Below are positions 25,301-32,837 of a stretch of DNA of 64,000 nt, piece by piece (position 1 is the stretch's first letter; each line of letters starts with the position of its first letter). Under the pieces are notes generated by a model. That model saw only the letters and a program-made list of their open reading frames with translations. It was not told where the DNA came from and ran no database searches. The stretch spans positions 240,001 through 304,000 of the forward strand of contig JAPDOI010000695.1 in the NCBI GenBank assembly GCA_029168955.1, read 5' to 3'. The stretch is from Aplectana chamaeleonis (lineage: Eukaryota; Nematoda; Chromadorea; Rhabditida; Cosmocercidae). A program made the position numbers and the translations under genes.

Positions 25301-27175
25301 CTTTAAGAACATTAACCTGTTGTGGGTTCTTAAATGCACTGTGGGTCCACATATGACAAAGTAAGTACTGAGAAAACGCGAATTATGACACAGAACCCAC
25401 ACCAGGAATTTTTTCGCAAAGAGCACACTCCAGAGGTGCCGTAGGCTCCAAACGGTAGGGCTCAGAGTGTAGTTTCCTAAAGCTAGGATTTTTTCCAGGT
25501 ACCTCATTTAAAAGTTAAGTTACTGCAGTTTTGAAACCATGGTTTAGATTCGTGAACTTGGATGTTTTTTGTCTTTTTCCTCTATCAGTATAGCGGTCTT
25601 CGGCTTTCATTTCAGACGCCGAAACTAAGCATAGAATGAATCAGCCACGCTGGACTCAAATATACTACACCCGTGACTCTTAGTTTTCAAAATTACCGTC
25701 TTCCGACGAGACTTCACCTGAGAGAAATGTTAGCCCTCATATTTTAGCGGTGCTCGGCCTCAATCTCAAACGAGGAAATTTTTTGTACAGCGTACATAAA
25801 TCGACCACGCTCAACTCGAATATCAACTCTACTGACTCATAAAAATCTTTCGCAGAAATCATTCAGCGTTCAGCAGGCAAACGGCTTTAGGCACTTCACA
25901 TTGAGGATTCATATGTCTTGTCTATCATTTTTGGAACACCTTCACGGTAACCTCACCCTAAGCTTCCTAATTGAACACCGTCACTCACAACTAAGTTCAA
26001 ACAGCATTTCAGTCAAATCGCAATGCATAGTTGAATCCCATGTGAAGAACTGCTCCGGGCGGTTTTCACTTACATACGCAATTGTCCATTGGGTCTTCCT
26101 CCGAAGGTCAGACATCTCCGGAGCTCAAAACCGCCTGTGGGGCTCTATCCCGTGCCGAACTCTGTATGGCACTTATTGATATGGGAGATCTGATGATTTA
26201 TTGAATTTTGACGTGGTAATGTTTTTCTTTTTAATGGTTTAACGAAGTGCAAAATTAACGTGTTAACGCATTAACGGGTTAACGCAGTTTTTTCCCAAAA
26301 TTAACGATTAACGCTTAACGAAAAAAATAATTTTCATTAACGCACACCCCTGATATGAGGTTTATTTTAAAGCTTCCCACTAGTGCTACTCACCGCCCGA
26401 GTTTGAGACCTCAAGCTTTTGAATGAACCGAGAACTAGCCATCAAACAAGGAAATTGTTGATAAATTCAAGAAAAAAACGAGAAAAAGAAAGCAAGTAGA
26501 GAATGAATGAGAAAAATTCGAACTTTTGTTAGCGGAGGGGGGGGGGCGCAGTTACGAACACCCGCTGGGAGGGGGGGGGCGCTCTCCACCGACCGATCCC
26601 ATTGCCACGCCTGACCCTGATCTCTGGAAAAGGAAGTGCTACCGTGGATGCGCTTGAAATGGCTCAGTTGCATGGCTGCGCCAAAACTACGGTAGCGCAG
26701 TGTGCGATCAACTTCAATCGCCTCCGAAAGCGGCCTTCAAAATGTACTGGGCTCCTAAAATCGCATTCTGAGCATTTGTTGCGATTGTTTAAATGTGAAT
26801 GTATTGTTATTGATATACATGCTATGAGCAACATTGTGTTCTAGAAATGCAATGGTCCGTTCAGTGCTCGGCTGTTTTAACGACCTATTTGAGCGCTTAC
26901 GAATGTCTACGGATTTATCAGCCACTGTGAACTAGAACTGAACCTCACCAAAATGTATTCGACACTTTTGTCCGCCTCCAACGCACAAATATGTCATGTT
27001 CATTGAGACCGTACGACGAAAAAAAGCTGCACATGCCTGAATAGAAAGATTGTGAGTTTCAAGATGAGAATGGTGAAAAGCAGGAACGCTTTTCACCTTA
27101 CATGTTCGACCACCAAAATGAAGGGATGAGACCGATGGCGATTCGCATACCGCACACTCAGAAGGCATGTCCAGT
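4151..27175 (-). CDS. Nuclear hormone receptor gene, seven exons, 3' end outside the window
   Basis: Exons in order of transcription: 27175-27097, 27036-26949, 12533-12468, 12395-12270, 12215-12061, 8307-8176, 4347-4151. Joined, they give about 278 codons with no stop. The protein has a two-zinc-finger DNA-binding domain (C-x2-C-x14-C-x2-C, then C-x6-C-x9-C-x2-C) with the nematode-type P-box region CKACAAFFRR and the signature CRLCRYARCLNAGMK. A basic hinge (VRSKPAPVRP, SLRRRSHSV) follows. The ligand-binding domain then starts with DRRKIMYTDVKMNDFYTDD, continues with FVMLYDYVKGFIEFDKL and ends in the window with RYTCAIESMF and LFNGEYLQME. Such proteins are nuclear, DNA-binding transcription factors. 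The order and spacing match the large supplementary NHR family of nematodes; the exact orthologue is not recognised. Helices 6-12 of the ligand domain and the stop codon are missing and should lie left of base 1. Confidence 0.86.
4348..5507. other. Left part of receptor intron 6, no gene seen
   Basis: Unique-looking sequence with a G run at 5049-5058 and an AAGTCGAAAA/ATTCGAAAA-rich stretch at about 5238-5470, reminiscent of the TTCGA-word transposons elsewhere in the window. The minus-strand frame near 4630-4480 is open but no splice sites connect it to the receptor. Confidence 0.5.
5508..8044 (+). mobile_element. Dispersed element, copy 1 (5' end truncated, carries an insertion)
   Basis: Highly similar over its whole length to 44268-46240, apart from a 570-bp insertion at 6991-7560. 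The right end has TTTAACACC..AATTACTACCAC, the inverted form of the GGTGGTAGTAA terminus. The left terminal repeat present in copy 2 (44076-44267) is missing, so this copy is 5' truncated. Inside, a short frame ending at a GGTAAGAAT donor (about 6345) is kept in both copies. No recognisable transposase was seen. It lies in receptor intron 6. Confidence 0.8.
6991..7560. mobile_element. 570-bp insertion with TA duplication (Tc1/mariner-like target)
   Basis: The ends are GGGCCCCGATCA and TGACGGGGGCC, an imperfect inverted pair, flanked on both sides by TA (6989-6990 and 7561-7562). The second copy of the host repeat reads uninterrupted through the same place near 45754, giving the empty site with a single TA. 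Left subterminal DNA repeats GACTGAGTCC-like words and the right end repeats the reverse complement GGGACTCAGT. No transposase frame was found. Confidence 0.82.
8176..8307 (-). CDS. Receptor exon 6: helix 3 region of the ligand-binding domain
   Basis: Exactly 44 codons, phase 0 at both ends, with acceptor TCTTCCAG and donor GTGAGA. It reads PYQETELRKLDYRKFTGFVR, then HDFVMLYDYVKGFIEFDKLC and RTEK. The pattern y..f......d...l.dYvkgf.eF..L...eK is the conserved helix 3 and signature stretch of nematode nuclear receptors. A 3.75-kb intron separates it from exon 5. Confidence 0.84.
8621..8820. repeat. GC-rich minisatellite, unit about 20-30 bp
   Basis: Roughly eight degenerate tandem copies of GTCACTGCCYTGAAGCCCC with variable spacing, the last two running into GTGACGTCACGG. 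It lies in receptor intron 5. No coding sense on either strand. Confidence 0.8.
9217..9331. repeat. Two-copy tandem duplication of about 56 bp
   Basis: The unit (G-A-CGAAAACGGGCTCTATTCTCC followed by GGCGCTTGCC, a C run and GCAGAGTCTGAG) occurs twice in a row, differing mainly in the length of the C run. Confidence 0.8.
9479..9508. repeat. Short palindrome
   Basis: AGTGTTCGA and its complement TCGAACACT flank a GAGCATGCTC centre, giving a nearly perfect 29-bp hairpin. No neighbouring gene suggests a regulatory role. Confidence 0.65.
10377..10926 (-). mobile_element. TTAA-targeting miniature transposon, 550 bp, family 2
   Basis: Begins AGGCAGTGATCACG after TTAA (10373-10376) and ends with GCGACCACTGCCT before TTAT, one base off TTAA. 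The whole element is the reverse complement of 49934-50481, sharing for example GTGCACACGTGCACAG-like and GCAGTCTCATGCCGAGCAG stretches. It lies in receptor intron 5. Confidence 0.87.
10931..12060. other. Rest of receptor intron 5, no exon supported
   Basis: Open minus-strand frames occur at 11465-11154 and 11889-11581, and a possible exon-like stretch (MKKLQSKIQALSKEVLIRY) near 11950-11880. None joins exons 5 and 6 in phase, and exons 5 and 6 already join directly. Confidence 0.5.
12061..12215 (-). CDS. Receptor exon 5: start of the ligand-binding domain
   Basis: Encodes SPFNERTTLHPIEVVEHYVN, then LEASLSDRRKIMYTDVKMND, then FYTDDFTNGV. This resembles the L..RR..ly region that opens nematode receptor ligand domains. 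It ends on a complete codon at a GTGAGT donor (phase 0), which is the phase required by exon 6. The acceptor AAGTTCAG is ordinary. Confidence 0.8.
12270..12395 (-). CDS. Receptor exon 4: basic hinge
   Basis: An ATGTCAG acceptor gives TG, completing a Leu codon with the T of exon 3, then VRSKPAPVRPSLRRRSHSVL and an acidic, Ser-rich tract ending in VQRDN. An alternative acceptor at CTCTTAG (20 bases earlier in the transcript) does not keep this frame. The exon ends at a GTAGGT donor. The segment from 12216 to 12269 can be an intron (54 bp) or be read through in frame. Confidence 0.78.
12468..12533 (-). CDS. Receptor exon 3: second half of zinc finger 2
   Basis: After an ATTTTAG acceptor the exon supplies two bases (AG), completing a Glu codon with the last base of exon 2. 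It then encodes MRNICRLCRYARCLNAGMKA and Asp, ending with one base at a strong GTGAGT donor. It contains the last two zinc-binding cysteines and the GM signature that closes the domain. The 66-bp exon lies 14.4 kb from exon 2. The exact phase match and the complementary domain halves show that they belong together. Confidence 0.87.
12802..13178. mobile_element. hAT-like miniature element, TATACTTGG ends
   Basis: A perfect 8-bp duplication ATAGTGAT (12794-12801 and 13179-13186) flanks terminal repeats TATACTTGGACAC and its inverted partner GTGCCCAAGTATA. Inside both ends the word ATTCGAATA is repeated (about 12829 on the left; 12969-13002 and 13137-13163 on the right). 377 bp, no coding. Confidence 0.88.
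13862..14862. repeat. Long foldback (inverted repeat with arms of about 470 bp)
   Basis: The left arm (13862-14335) is diverged but clearly the reverse complement of the right arm (14400-14862); the inner 25 bp AGGTCGGTGGAGCCGAGCTC is best preserved. Each arm is itself made of tandem units of about 165 bp, each with a GGTTTATAAAA..CATAACT..GGAGATAGACCTTTGGTGGAG order. Target duplication not identified. Confidence 0.82.
15548..15990. mobile_element. TTAA-targeting miniature transposon, 443 bp
   Basis: TTAA on both sides (15544-15547, 15991-15994). The ends AGGCAGGGTTCGCGATAAAA and its inverted counterpart (reverse complement AGGCAGGAGTCTCGATAAAA) match over most of 22 bases. It shares the AGGCA start with the other TTAA elements here. 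Confidence 0.83.
16244..17383. mobile_element. hAT-like element, 1.14 kb, ACGACTAACG subterminal array
   Basis: Ends CAGGGGTGTGC and GCACATCCCTG, flanked by TCTCCAAT and GCTCCAAT (7 of 8 match). Both ends carry the word ACGACTAACG several times (about 16261-16320 and 17296-17355), inverted relative to each other only in part. No transposase frame. Confidence 0.82.
17854..20380. mobile_element. hAT-like element, 2.5 kb, with long internal hairpin
   Basis: A perfect 8-bp duplication GTCAGAGG (17846-17853, 20381-20388) flanks CAGGGTTCAGCAC and GTGCTGAACCCTG. Inside, 17995-18560 is an inverted copy of 19440-20035, so most of the element folds into a stem about 0.5 kb long. A smaller inverted pair (19087-19165 and 19330-19410) sits near the centre, and a TTAA-type element occupies the loop. 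Confidence 0.88.
18569..19048. mobile_element. TTAA-type miniature transposon, degenerate, inside a hAT hairpin
   Basis: Ends AGACAGTGTTCACGATAA and TTATCGTGAGCACTGCCT match family 1 (24819, 30667), but the target sites are decayed (TCGA and TAAA). Its position between the two arms of the 17854-20380 hairpin shows it inserted into the loop. Confidence 0.7.
21066..21382. mobile_element. PIF/Harbinger-like miniature element, 317 bp
   Basis: TAA on both sides (21063-21065, 21383-21385). The ends GGCTCCGTCCATAGCAGACG and CGTCTGCTATGAACGGAGCC are inverted with one mismatch. A 3-bp TWA duplication with GG-starting ends is typical of PIF/Harbinger. The interior is rich in GACGC/GCGTC words. Confidence 0.83.
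22325..22369. repeat. 45-bp near-perfect palindrome
   Basis: The arms 22325-22346 and 22348-22369 differ from perfect complementarity at one base, with a 1-nt centre. A related TCTATCTTTATGGGAATC sequence lies near 22187. Confidence 0.85.
22501..22857. repeat. Three tandem units of about 120 bp
   Basis: Units start at GTGGTSA near 22501, 22621 and 22745. Each contains CAGAAATG, then TTTTGCA..TTTTGGG, then ACTTTTT..GGYA and TTTYxCAGGTGAT. The units diverge by point changes and small indels. Confidence 0.8.
24340..24814. mobile_element. TTAA-targeting miniature transposon, 475 bp, family 3
   Basis: TTAA at 24336-24339 and 24815-24818. Ends AGGCACAGTCCGAGCTCAG and CTGAGGTCGGACTGTGTCT. The right TTAA is shared with the next element. 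A related left part lies at 35660. Confidence 0.83.
24819..25302. mobile_element. TTAA-targeting miniature transposon, 484 bp, family 1
   Basis: TTAA at 24815-24818 (shared with its left neighbour) and 25303-25306. Ends AGGCAGTGTTCACAATAA and CATCGTGAACACTGCCT. The whole element is the reverse complement of 30667-31152 with moderate divergence. Confidence 0.87.
26949..27036 (-). CDS. Receptor exon 2: P-box and start of zinc finger 2
   Basis: Begins directly with ACAAFFRRTVSMNMTYLCVG, so the fourth cysteine of finger 1 and the DNA-reading helix are here. It ends after CRIHF plus one base at a GTGAGG donor. The two cysteines LCVGGGQKC are spaced by six residues; five is more usual. The donor leaves one base (G) that must pair with two bases of the next exon. 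Confidence 0.87.
27097..27175 (-). CDS. Receptor exon 1: start codon and first half of zinc finger 1
   Basis: ATG at 27168-27166 opens MPSECAVCESPSVSSLHFGG, followed by RTCK. This gives cysteines 1-3 of the first zinc finger (Cys5, Cys8, Cys23) and the HFGG turn. The exon ends on AAG at a GTGAAA donor, which is weak but keeps phase 0. The following intron is 60 bp (27037-27096) and ends in CTATTCAG. Reading through the intron stays open but destroys the zinc finger, so splicing is preferred. Confidence 0.85.
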
Positions 27176-27185
27176 CTGAAAAGCG
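27176..27185 (-). promoter_or_regulatory. Probable trans-splice acceptor for the receptor mRNA
   Basis: On the minus strand a CGCTTTTCAG acceptor ends 7 nt before the first ATG of the receptor (27168-27166). A strong acceptor that close to a start codon, with no upstream exon in frame, is the usual picture for spliced-leader trans-splicing in nematodes. An ordinary upstream 5' untranslated exon is also possible. Confidence 0.55.
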
Positions 27186-29529
27186 GGTGAAACATTCTAG
27201 AAAGAGCCCTTGCAGGATTGGAAATAAACACGAGAAAGCAACTGAGAATTTAGCAGCAGCCTATATATTCACATTCAATTTTCAAAAAAAGAACAAACGA
27301 AGCCAAAGTAACGGATTTTCAACAAACCTTATGGACCTTAGGATTAGCTCCGCCTAGCAGGAGGTTTCCGATGGCCAGGTCACCATAACCCTATCGGAGT
27401 GTTTCGCACATTAGATGTCTCCCCAACGCAGAGTACTCTGGAAGCCTTAAGCGCGTGTCGCTAGACACGGTCATACCAAAATTAGCGCAGTTGTCTGGAA
27501 ATAGCACTGTCCCAGATGAATTCCTGAAGCCATGCTTTCGCTGCAGAAGACAACCTTGGCGTGAGCCCGTTGAATCAATCCGCCATATTATACACCTCCA
27601 TCTTAACGGGTGTAATTTCTATAATGAAACAGCTGCGAAAAAATAGGAGATCTACTGAGGCCATGAAAACTCGAACACTTAGGTGAAGGAGAACTGTAAT
27701 AGTAGCTCTGTGCAGCATATACTGCATGTCTGAATGAAATTCTCATGTTCCACTGCGAACGTGGGCGGTGAGAGGGAAAGGCAGAGAAAGCAGCACACGC
27801 TCGCACGCAAGCGAGCGCCGTGAGTCATGATCTTTCACGTTGATATGGAAAGTATATGGTTACGCCTCATTTTGAGGTATACTCAGTGATGAGAATGGCT
27901 TGAACTGAGCAGTGAATGAGAAGGTTTGAGAAGGAGGCACAGTTTATAGAGATATAATTGACATCATTAGTGTTGTCATGGTGTGGATAGAGGTTCCTGA
28001 CAAGTAAAACAGTATAACAAAGTTCTCAAACAATGGAATAAAGCCAATAGACCAGGACCTCATGCACGTCTGATTCTGTATGATGACTATACAGTTATCT
28101 GCTCGCTTCTATTATTTGCAGCAGCTGCTTGGAGCTTTCGAACATTCCAGAGTACGGAAAGGTAGTTAAGGGGTACCTGATGTTCCGCCATAGCGCTAAC
28201 TACAATGCAGAAATTTTTGATCATGTAAGTTATTTTTGACCAACCGGTCACGATCTGAGGGCCGGTCTGAGCATGGGCGGTCCGAAGTCTTCAAGGGTGG
28301 TTCCGTGGATTCTTGATAGTGAGTCGCCTAACAACTTCCATCCGGGGCTGTCAGACCTCTTAATCCCCTTCAAAGGTAGGCATAATCTGTGACTTTCGTT
28401 CTTTTGATTCCCTTTCGTGTGAGTCCTTCTCTGTAGCGACAAAAATTTTATTTGGTAGGGTAGTTTCATAGATCCTAATTCGGTCTTCCCACGAAGAAGG
28501 CAAAAATTTGGGAACGCAGAGTATCACCAGGATCCATGCTGACGTTACACAACTTCCATGAAAACGTTTTCCGAGACGTCGCGGCCCCTAGGAGAAGGCT
28601 TTTGTTTTGAGAGACCTCGGCTATATCGGCACTAGTTTGTTGAATCAAACAGCCGTTAGCAGCAGTCTTGTCATGAGTTACACAACCATGATTCCTTTTG
28701 AAACCATATGCTACTCGGACCGTACCAACCGGACACTGCATTATGTACCGAATGCGCTCATTTGCGTACAAACCATGCAACGTAGGAATTAGTGCACGCG
28801 GTCGATGCGTCCTTGCTGCTTCCCAACCGCTCGCAAATGATCATGGATGCGTTCTGACAACATGCATTCACCCTCGGAACGAAACACGACTTTTAGCAGG
28901 GATCGATACGAAAGCCCGCGCTGTCAGGAACTGTTTGCGTGCAGTGCGCATGTAAACTGGTGATTGTGGTCAGTATGTGGGTTTACGAGGTCGATGCGCA
29001 AATTCGGGCATTCAGTACACAATGGGACGCCTTCAGTACGAAAGGAAACTTGAGAGCTGGATCGGCATGCGACCTTGGGCGGACGGTGCGCAACAGCCCG
29101 CATTCAGTACAGAAATTGACTAGTGAGTGTGGTTCATACGAAAGTTTGCGTGCTTAGGAAACAACGAAACAATGAATTTTGGCGAATATAGATTACTGAT
29201 GCTTCAAAGTCAGCTCGTTCGATAATAAGTTTTGTCACTTTTTGCTCAGATATAGAGTCAGGTCGGTTAGGCTTCGTGATAGATGTGTTTAAAAATAGGG
29301 AAACCGACGCAAACCGAGAAAATAGGGCCAATTTGATTATTACAGCGGCCGACTTGGCACCTTGGCTTGTCCACGTTCGGCATCATCAACATCAGCTTCA
29401 TATTCGGTGGTGGGGCTACAACATAATCGGGCGGAGTGGCCATAATGACAGCTGGTTATGATTTGTTTTGACTTTTTCTTCCAGCCATTTGGTGGTTCAG
29501 CCATAATGAGGGTCAAACTTACAAAATGT
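27186..29529. other. Region upstream of the receptor start, no gene recognised
   Basis: Would hold the receptor promoter. An open minus-strand frame at 28780-28475 (101 codons) has reasonable composition but no recognised domain, and no convincing splice sites were found. No transposon termini were identified here. Confidence 0.4.
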
Positions 29530-29533
29530 TTAA

Positions 29534-30662
29534 AGGCAGCATACACGCACACAAACATGGTTGAGATAACAGCATGTATAGGACCGCCTGGCCCCTACCA
29601 TGTCGTCAACGGCGTTTCAAGCGCTGAAAACCATCCAGGTTGACAGAATTTTAGTTTTCCCGTCTCGAAAGCCTGTGGAACCCCACCCCTACAAATAACA
29701 GAATGAAGAGTGGAGCATGTGAAAGCATTTGATAACTTAGAGTGATAGCACTATCAGAAGAGAGTCTACGAAAGAAACGGCCGAATACCTGAATATAACA
29801 TGTCTGTTTACTGATGAAGTGCTCCATTTTATAAGCCAGCCGGAGTAGAGCGGCATTCTTGAAAGTGGATGGAAATCATTCGTTATGTAAACAAGTTAAG
29901 CTCTGGTACATCCGTAGTGACCTGTTGATTTTGATTATCACCAGTAGCGGAGCGTTAAGCCTCGGTGAGGTTTAAGTAGTGATAAGGAGGTTCCGACAAA
30001 AAAGCCACCGCTCCGCGCTGTGATAATGGAAAACAGGAGTTCACTTGAACTGAAACAGAGTCTCTAGTCAGGGAAATCAAGCAGTTTCTCCCGGGGTCGT
30101 ATTCGCCAATAACCCGCCGGGTACCCGCCGGGTAGTCGAAGGGTAAATGAGGTGAAATTTCAGTACAAAACGCGCGCTCCACGGCCACCTCTCGCCTCCC
30201 TTGGCTTCCCTCGCGACCGCCGGAATTTTTCGAATAGCATAGCTGAAGATTGGCCGCTTCGCGATGGAATCTTTATCTTTTTGCAGTGATATCGATACGT
30301 AACACAGTTTGCATTTCCATCTTACATGGTGTAAGATGGGTTGATCTGCTCTTCTGCCGCGCGCGGTATCATCCCTTCCGCTTCCCTTCGACTACCCTCA
30401 GCGGGTTGTTGGCGAATACGACCCCCGTAGACTCTCATTTGATAGTGCTATCACTCTGAATTATCAAATGCTTCCAAATGCCTCCCTTTTCGTTCTGTTA
30501 TTGGTAGGGGTGGAGTTCCACAGGCTTTCGGGACGGCAGTGCTCGAATTCTGTCAACCTGGATAGTTTTCAGCGCTTCAAATGCCGTTGACGACATGGTA
30601 GGGGCCAGGCGATCCTTTTTATGCTGTTATCTCAACCATGTTTGTGAGCGTGTATGCTGTCT
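29534..30662. mobile_element. TTAA-targeting element, 1.13 kb, long terminal inverted repeats
   Basis: TTAA at 29530-29533 and 30663-30666. Ends AGGCAGCATACACGCACAC and GTGAGCGTGTATGCTGTCT. The inverted repeats extend about 235 bp (29534-29770 against 30430-30662). It abuts a family 1 element across a single TTAA. A second inverted-repeat element is nested inside. Confidence 0.84.
30092..30427. mobile_element. Nested inverted-repeat element, about 336 bp
   Basis: The ends GGGGTCGTATTCGCCAA and TTGGCGAATACGACCCC are inverted, and the inversion continues for about 55 bp with a GGGTAGTCGAAGGG core. A 23-bp palindrome CCATCTTAC-ATGGT-GTAAGATGG lies inside at about 30317-30339. Target duplication unclear. 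Confidence 0.7.
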
Positions 30663-30666
30663 TTAA

Positions 30667-31152
30667 AGGCAGTGTTCACGATGGAAATAGTTTTTCTGTT
30701 TCCCCGCCTATCTTGAAGACGGCCCTATGCTGATTCCAATGATGTCTCTGAAGTCGTAGAAGACCCTCTGGGAACGGAGTTATGGTCCCGTAAAAATTGA
30801 GCTAAGGAAACATGGTGGACGAGTTGTCCGCGGCTTGTAACTTCCGTCTTTTGCAGCCGATGTATGCGAGCTGACCTGAGTGAAGATAGAAGTTGAGAAT
30901 GAAGGAAAGAACGGGGCTAATGATTGGAAATCATCGCTCATCTCACGACCTTGAGCATTCATTTGTTCACGTCGGTGGGCGTGTGTTGCGCTTTTGGCGT
31001 TCGCCTTGCGTTCGAAGTGGCAACTTCGAGCTCTTTTGGGGCTCTCCCTGGCTCGTTTTCATGCGTTCTTTCGACGTCAACGTTACAGTGTGCCCCTCCA
31101 TTATCCATTCCTAATGGAAACTGAAACACATTTTTTATCGTGAACACTGCCT
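30667..31152. mobile_element. TTAA-targeting miniature transposon, 486 bp, family 1
   Basis: TTAA at 30663-30666 (shared with the left neighbour) and 31153-31156. Ends AGGCAGTGTTCACGAT and TTTTATCGTGAACACTGCCT. Inverted relative to the copy at 24819-25302. Confidence 0.87.
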
Positions 31153-31156
31153 TTAA

Positions 31157-31831
31157 GTGGGAACCTCAGCAACCATTTCGATCATGAGCTCTGCCTCAAA
31201 TACGTGCGACATTCCAATTGTCCCCATTGATCCTTCGAACATACTTAATGTCTAATCTGATGTCAGCTAATACCAATTCCTAATATCTTCCAGAAAAGCG
31301 TAGTTGCAGTTTTGCCTAACGGCTGCAATCTTGCTGAAGAATCGCAGCGATGAAATTCCATCGTGAATATGGGTGGATTCTGCATTTGTGTCAAATTGAC
31401 AACAAAGCAACAGGTAACGTTCAGGGGTGGTAGTAAACTAGCCAGAACTCAGAGTTAAGAATCGCGATCATGTCACAGTAATCAAGAGATATTACACTGT
31501 GAAACCACGATGTTATTCATGAGATAACCCGGAGGTGTCACAGATTGCTAGCAAAAGTGACATCCCCCTGGGAGCCGTACTCCTCCGCTAGATTGCTATA
31601 GCAGCGAGACACCGCATTACGCTAAAGGGCACTGAAGTGCACGTGAGAGAGATGCTTGACATTCTCACTCGTTGCACACCAATGGACAAAACTATGGGCG
31701 CACACAGGAAACGAACCATGGCCTCACAGGCGAAATCGGCGCAACACCACACTGCTCCACAGGAACACGCAGGAGAGGGAGAGTGAGAGACATTCCCAAG
31801 TTTACCACACGGGTTCTCTGTTTCCGATAAC
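31157..31831. other. No gene seen; a lone GGTGGTAGTAA terminus at 31422
   Basis: CAGGGGTGGTAGTAAACT at 31422-31439 matches the left terminus of 44076-46240 and, inverted, 41471-41488. No matching right end was located, so an element probably starts here but its extent is unknown. Confidence 0.45.
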
Positions 31832-31839
31832 GTCCGTAT

Positions 31840-32028
31840 TATAGTTGTACACGAACGAAATTCTCGAAAAGTTTTCGAAAGATTTTTCGAAATTTTTTTC
31901 GTTCGTTTTCGTTCGTTCGAACTTTTTTCGAACGAAATTTTTTCATTTTCCGTTCGTTCGAAAAGATTTCGAACGAAAAATTTCGATTTTCGTTCGTTCG
32001 ACAATTTTTTCGAAATTGTACAACTATA
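31840..32028. mobile_element. 189-bp hAT-like element made of TTCGAACGAAA words
   Basis: A perfect 8-bp duplication GTCCGTAT (31832-31839, 32029-32036) flanks perfect 11-12 bp ends TATAGTTGTAC(A). Nearly everything between is CGTTCGTTCGAA, TTTTCGAACGAAA and variants in both orientations. Open frames across it are Lys/Arg/Glu-rich artefacts of the repeats. Confidence 0.9.
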
Positions 32029-32219
32029 GTCCGTATCATGCAGTCTGCCAAGGTGGTATCATTGGGCGCTTCATAGGTTGATCACAAGCAACATCAAAAC
32101 CACCTTTCCCCGCTCAAAGTCTTCTCTTCCTTTCCCGATTTGAGATCGTTCAACGCTTTTTAGACTTTTGGCTTTAATAACTCTTCCGAAATACTTGCCC
32201 ATTTTTTCTATATCTACAG

Positions 32220-32289
32220 ACGCCTTGTTCCCAGTGGTTAGCCCGCACAAGATACTGAGCAGCAAGTATTCTTCACTTGATGTTACAAA
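32220..32289 (+). CDS. Candidate single exon of an unrecognised gene
   Basis: TATCTACAG acceptor and GTACGTGC donor bracket 70 bp reading ALFPVVSPHKILSSKYSSLD. The composition is protein-like and both sites are good, but no partner exon was found on either side. It lies in a unique stretch between two transposons. Confidence 0.25.
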
Positions 32290-32532
32290 GTACGTGCGTC
32301 TCTGCTATGTGTGTAACGCAACTCTGGAGGGTATCGCCTGGAATTTACCAAGAAACCACCGCGAAGCCAAATTTTACAGATTTCGACGCAAAAAAATTTA
32401 CCGAGAGGTGTCTGCCGCAAATTTACTGCAAAAACAAAACGAATATGAATTCATGGCAGAAATACGGGGAAAATACCGCGAAAATTACACGAATATACCG
32501 AGAATTCTGCCGCGAATTTACCGCGATGAGAC

Positions 32533-32837
32533 CAGGGATGAGCGGAGTTTCGCGTTCCGCGTTCCGAAACCCGCAGTTTCGCGCATTTTTGGCATTCCGC
32601 GTTCCGCATTCCGAAAACCGCAAAAAACGCTGCGGAATGCGAAACTATCGGGTCATCAGGGAGGAAGAAAATATCAGATATTTTCTGAGTTTTTCCGCGT
32701 TTCGCGTTCCGAAACCCGCATTTCCGCGCATTTTCAGGCGTTTCGCGCCCGATTTCCGAAACCCGATAAAAAGGTTTTAGTTCCGAAACCCGAAAACCGA
32801 TTTCCGAAATTTCATATTTTTGTTCCGCTCATCCCTG
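32533..32837. mobile_element. hAT-like element, 305 bp, CAGGGATGAGCGG ends, first copy type
   Basis: A perfect 8-bp duplication GATGAGAC (32525-32532, 32838-32845) flanks CAGGGATGAGCGG and CCGCTCATCCCTG. The interior is dominated by TTCCGCGTTCCG and TTCCGAAACCCGC words. The open frames here only reflect the repeats. Confidence 0.9.

Larger units (their letters stand above)
23252..26352. mobile_element. hAT-like element, 3.1 kb, carrying two nested TTAA elements
   Basis: A perfect 8-bp duplication ATATGAGG (23244-23251, 26353-26360) flanks CAGGGCCGTGCG and CGCACACCCCTG. Just inside both ends lie arrays of TTAACGATTAACGC and GCATTAACGGGTTAACGC words, in the same orientation at both ends. Host sequence resumes with a segment related to 22930-23000, itself repeated. 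Two TTAA-type elements are nested at 24340-25302. No intact transposase. Confidence 0.87.
12534..26948 (-). other. Receptor intron 2, 14.4 kb, splitting the DNA-binding domain
   Basis: Donor GTGAGG at 26948 and acceptor ATTTTAG ending at 12534. It holds at least four hAT-like elements, four TTAA elements, one Harbinger-like element, a 1-kb foldback and a tandem repeat, each listed separately. No other coding exon was recognised in it on either strand. Confidence 0.82.

Noticed and set aside
28475..28780. 101-codon minus-strand frame upstream of the receptor
   Set aside because: No domain, no splice sites in phase; plus-strand frames across the same DNA are open too.
31588..32004. 138-codon minus-strand frame rich in Arg, Lys and Glu
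   Set aside because: Half of it lies in the TTCGAACGAAA word transposon, which keeps frames open by chance.
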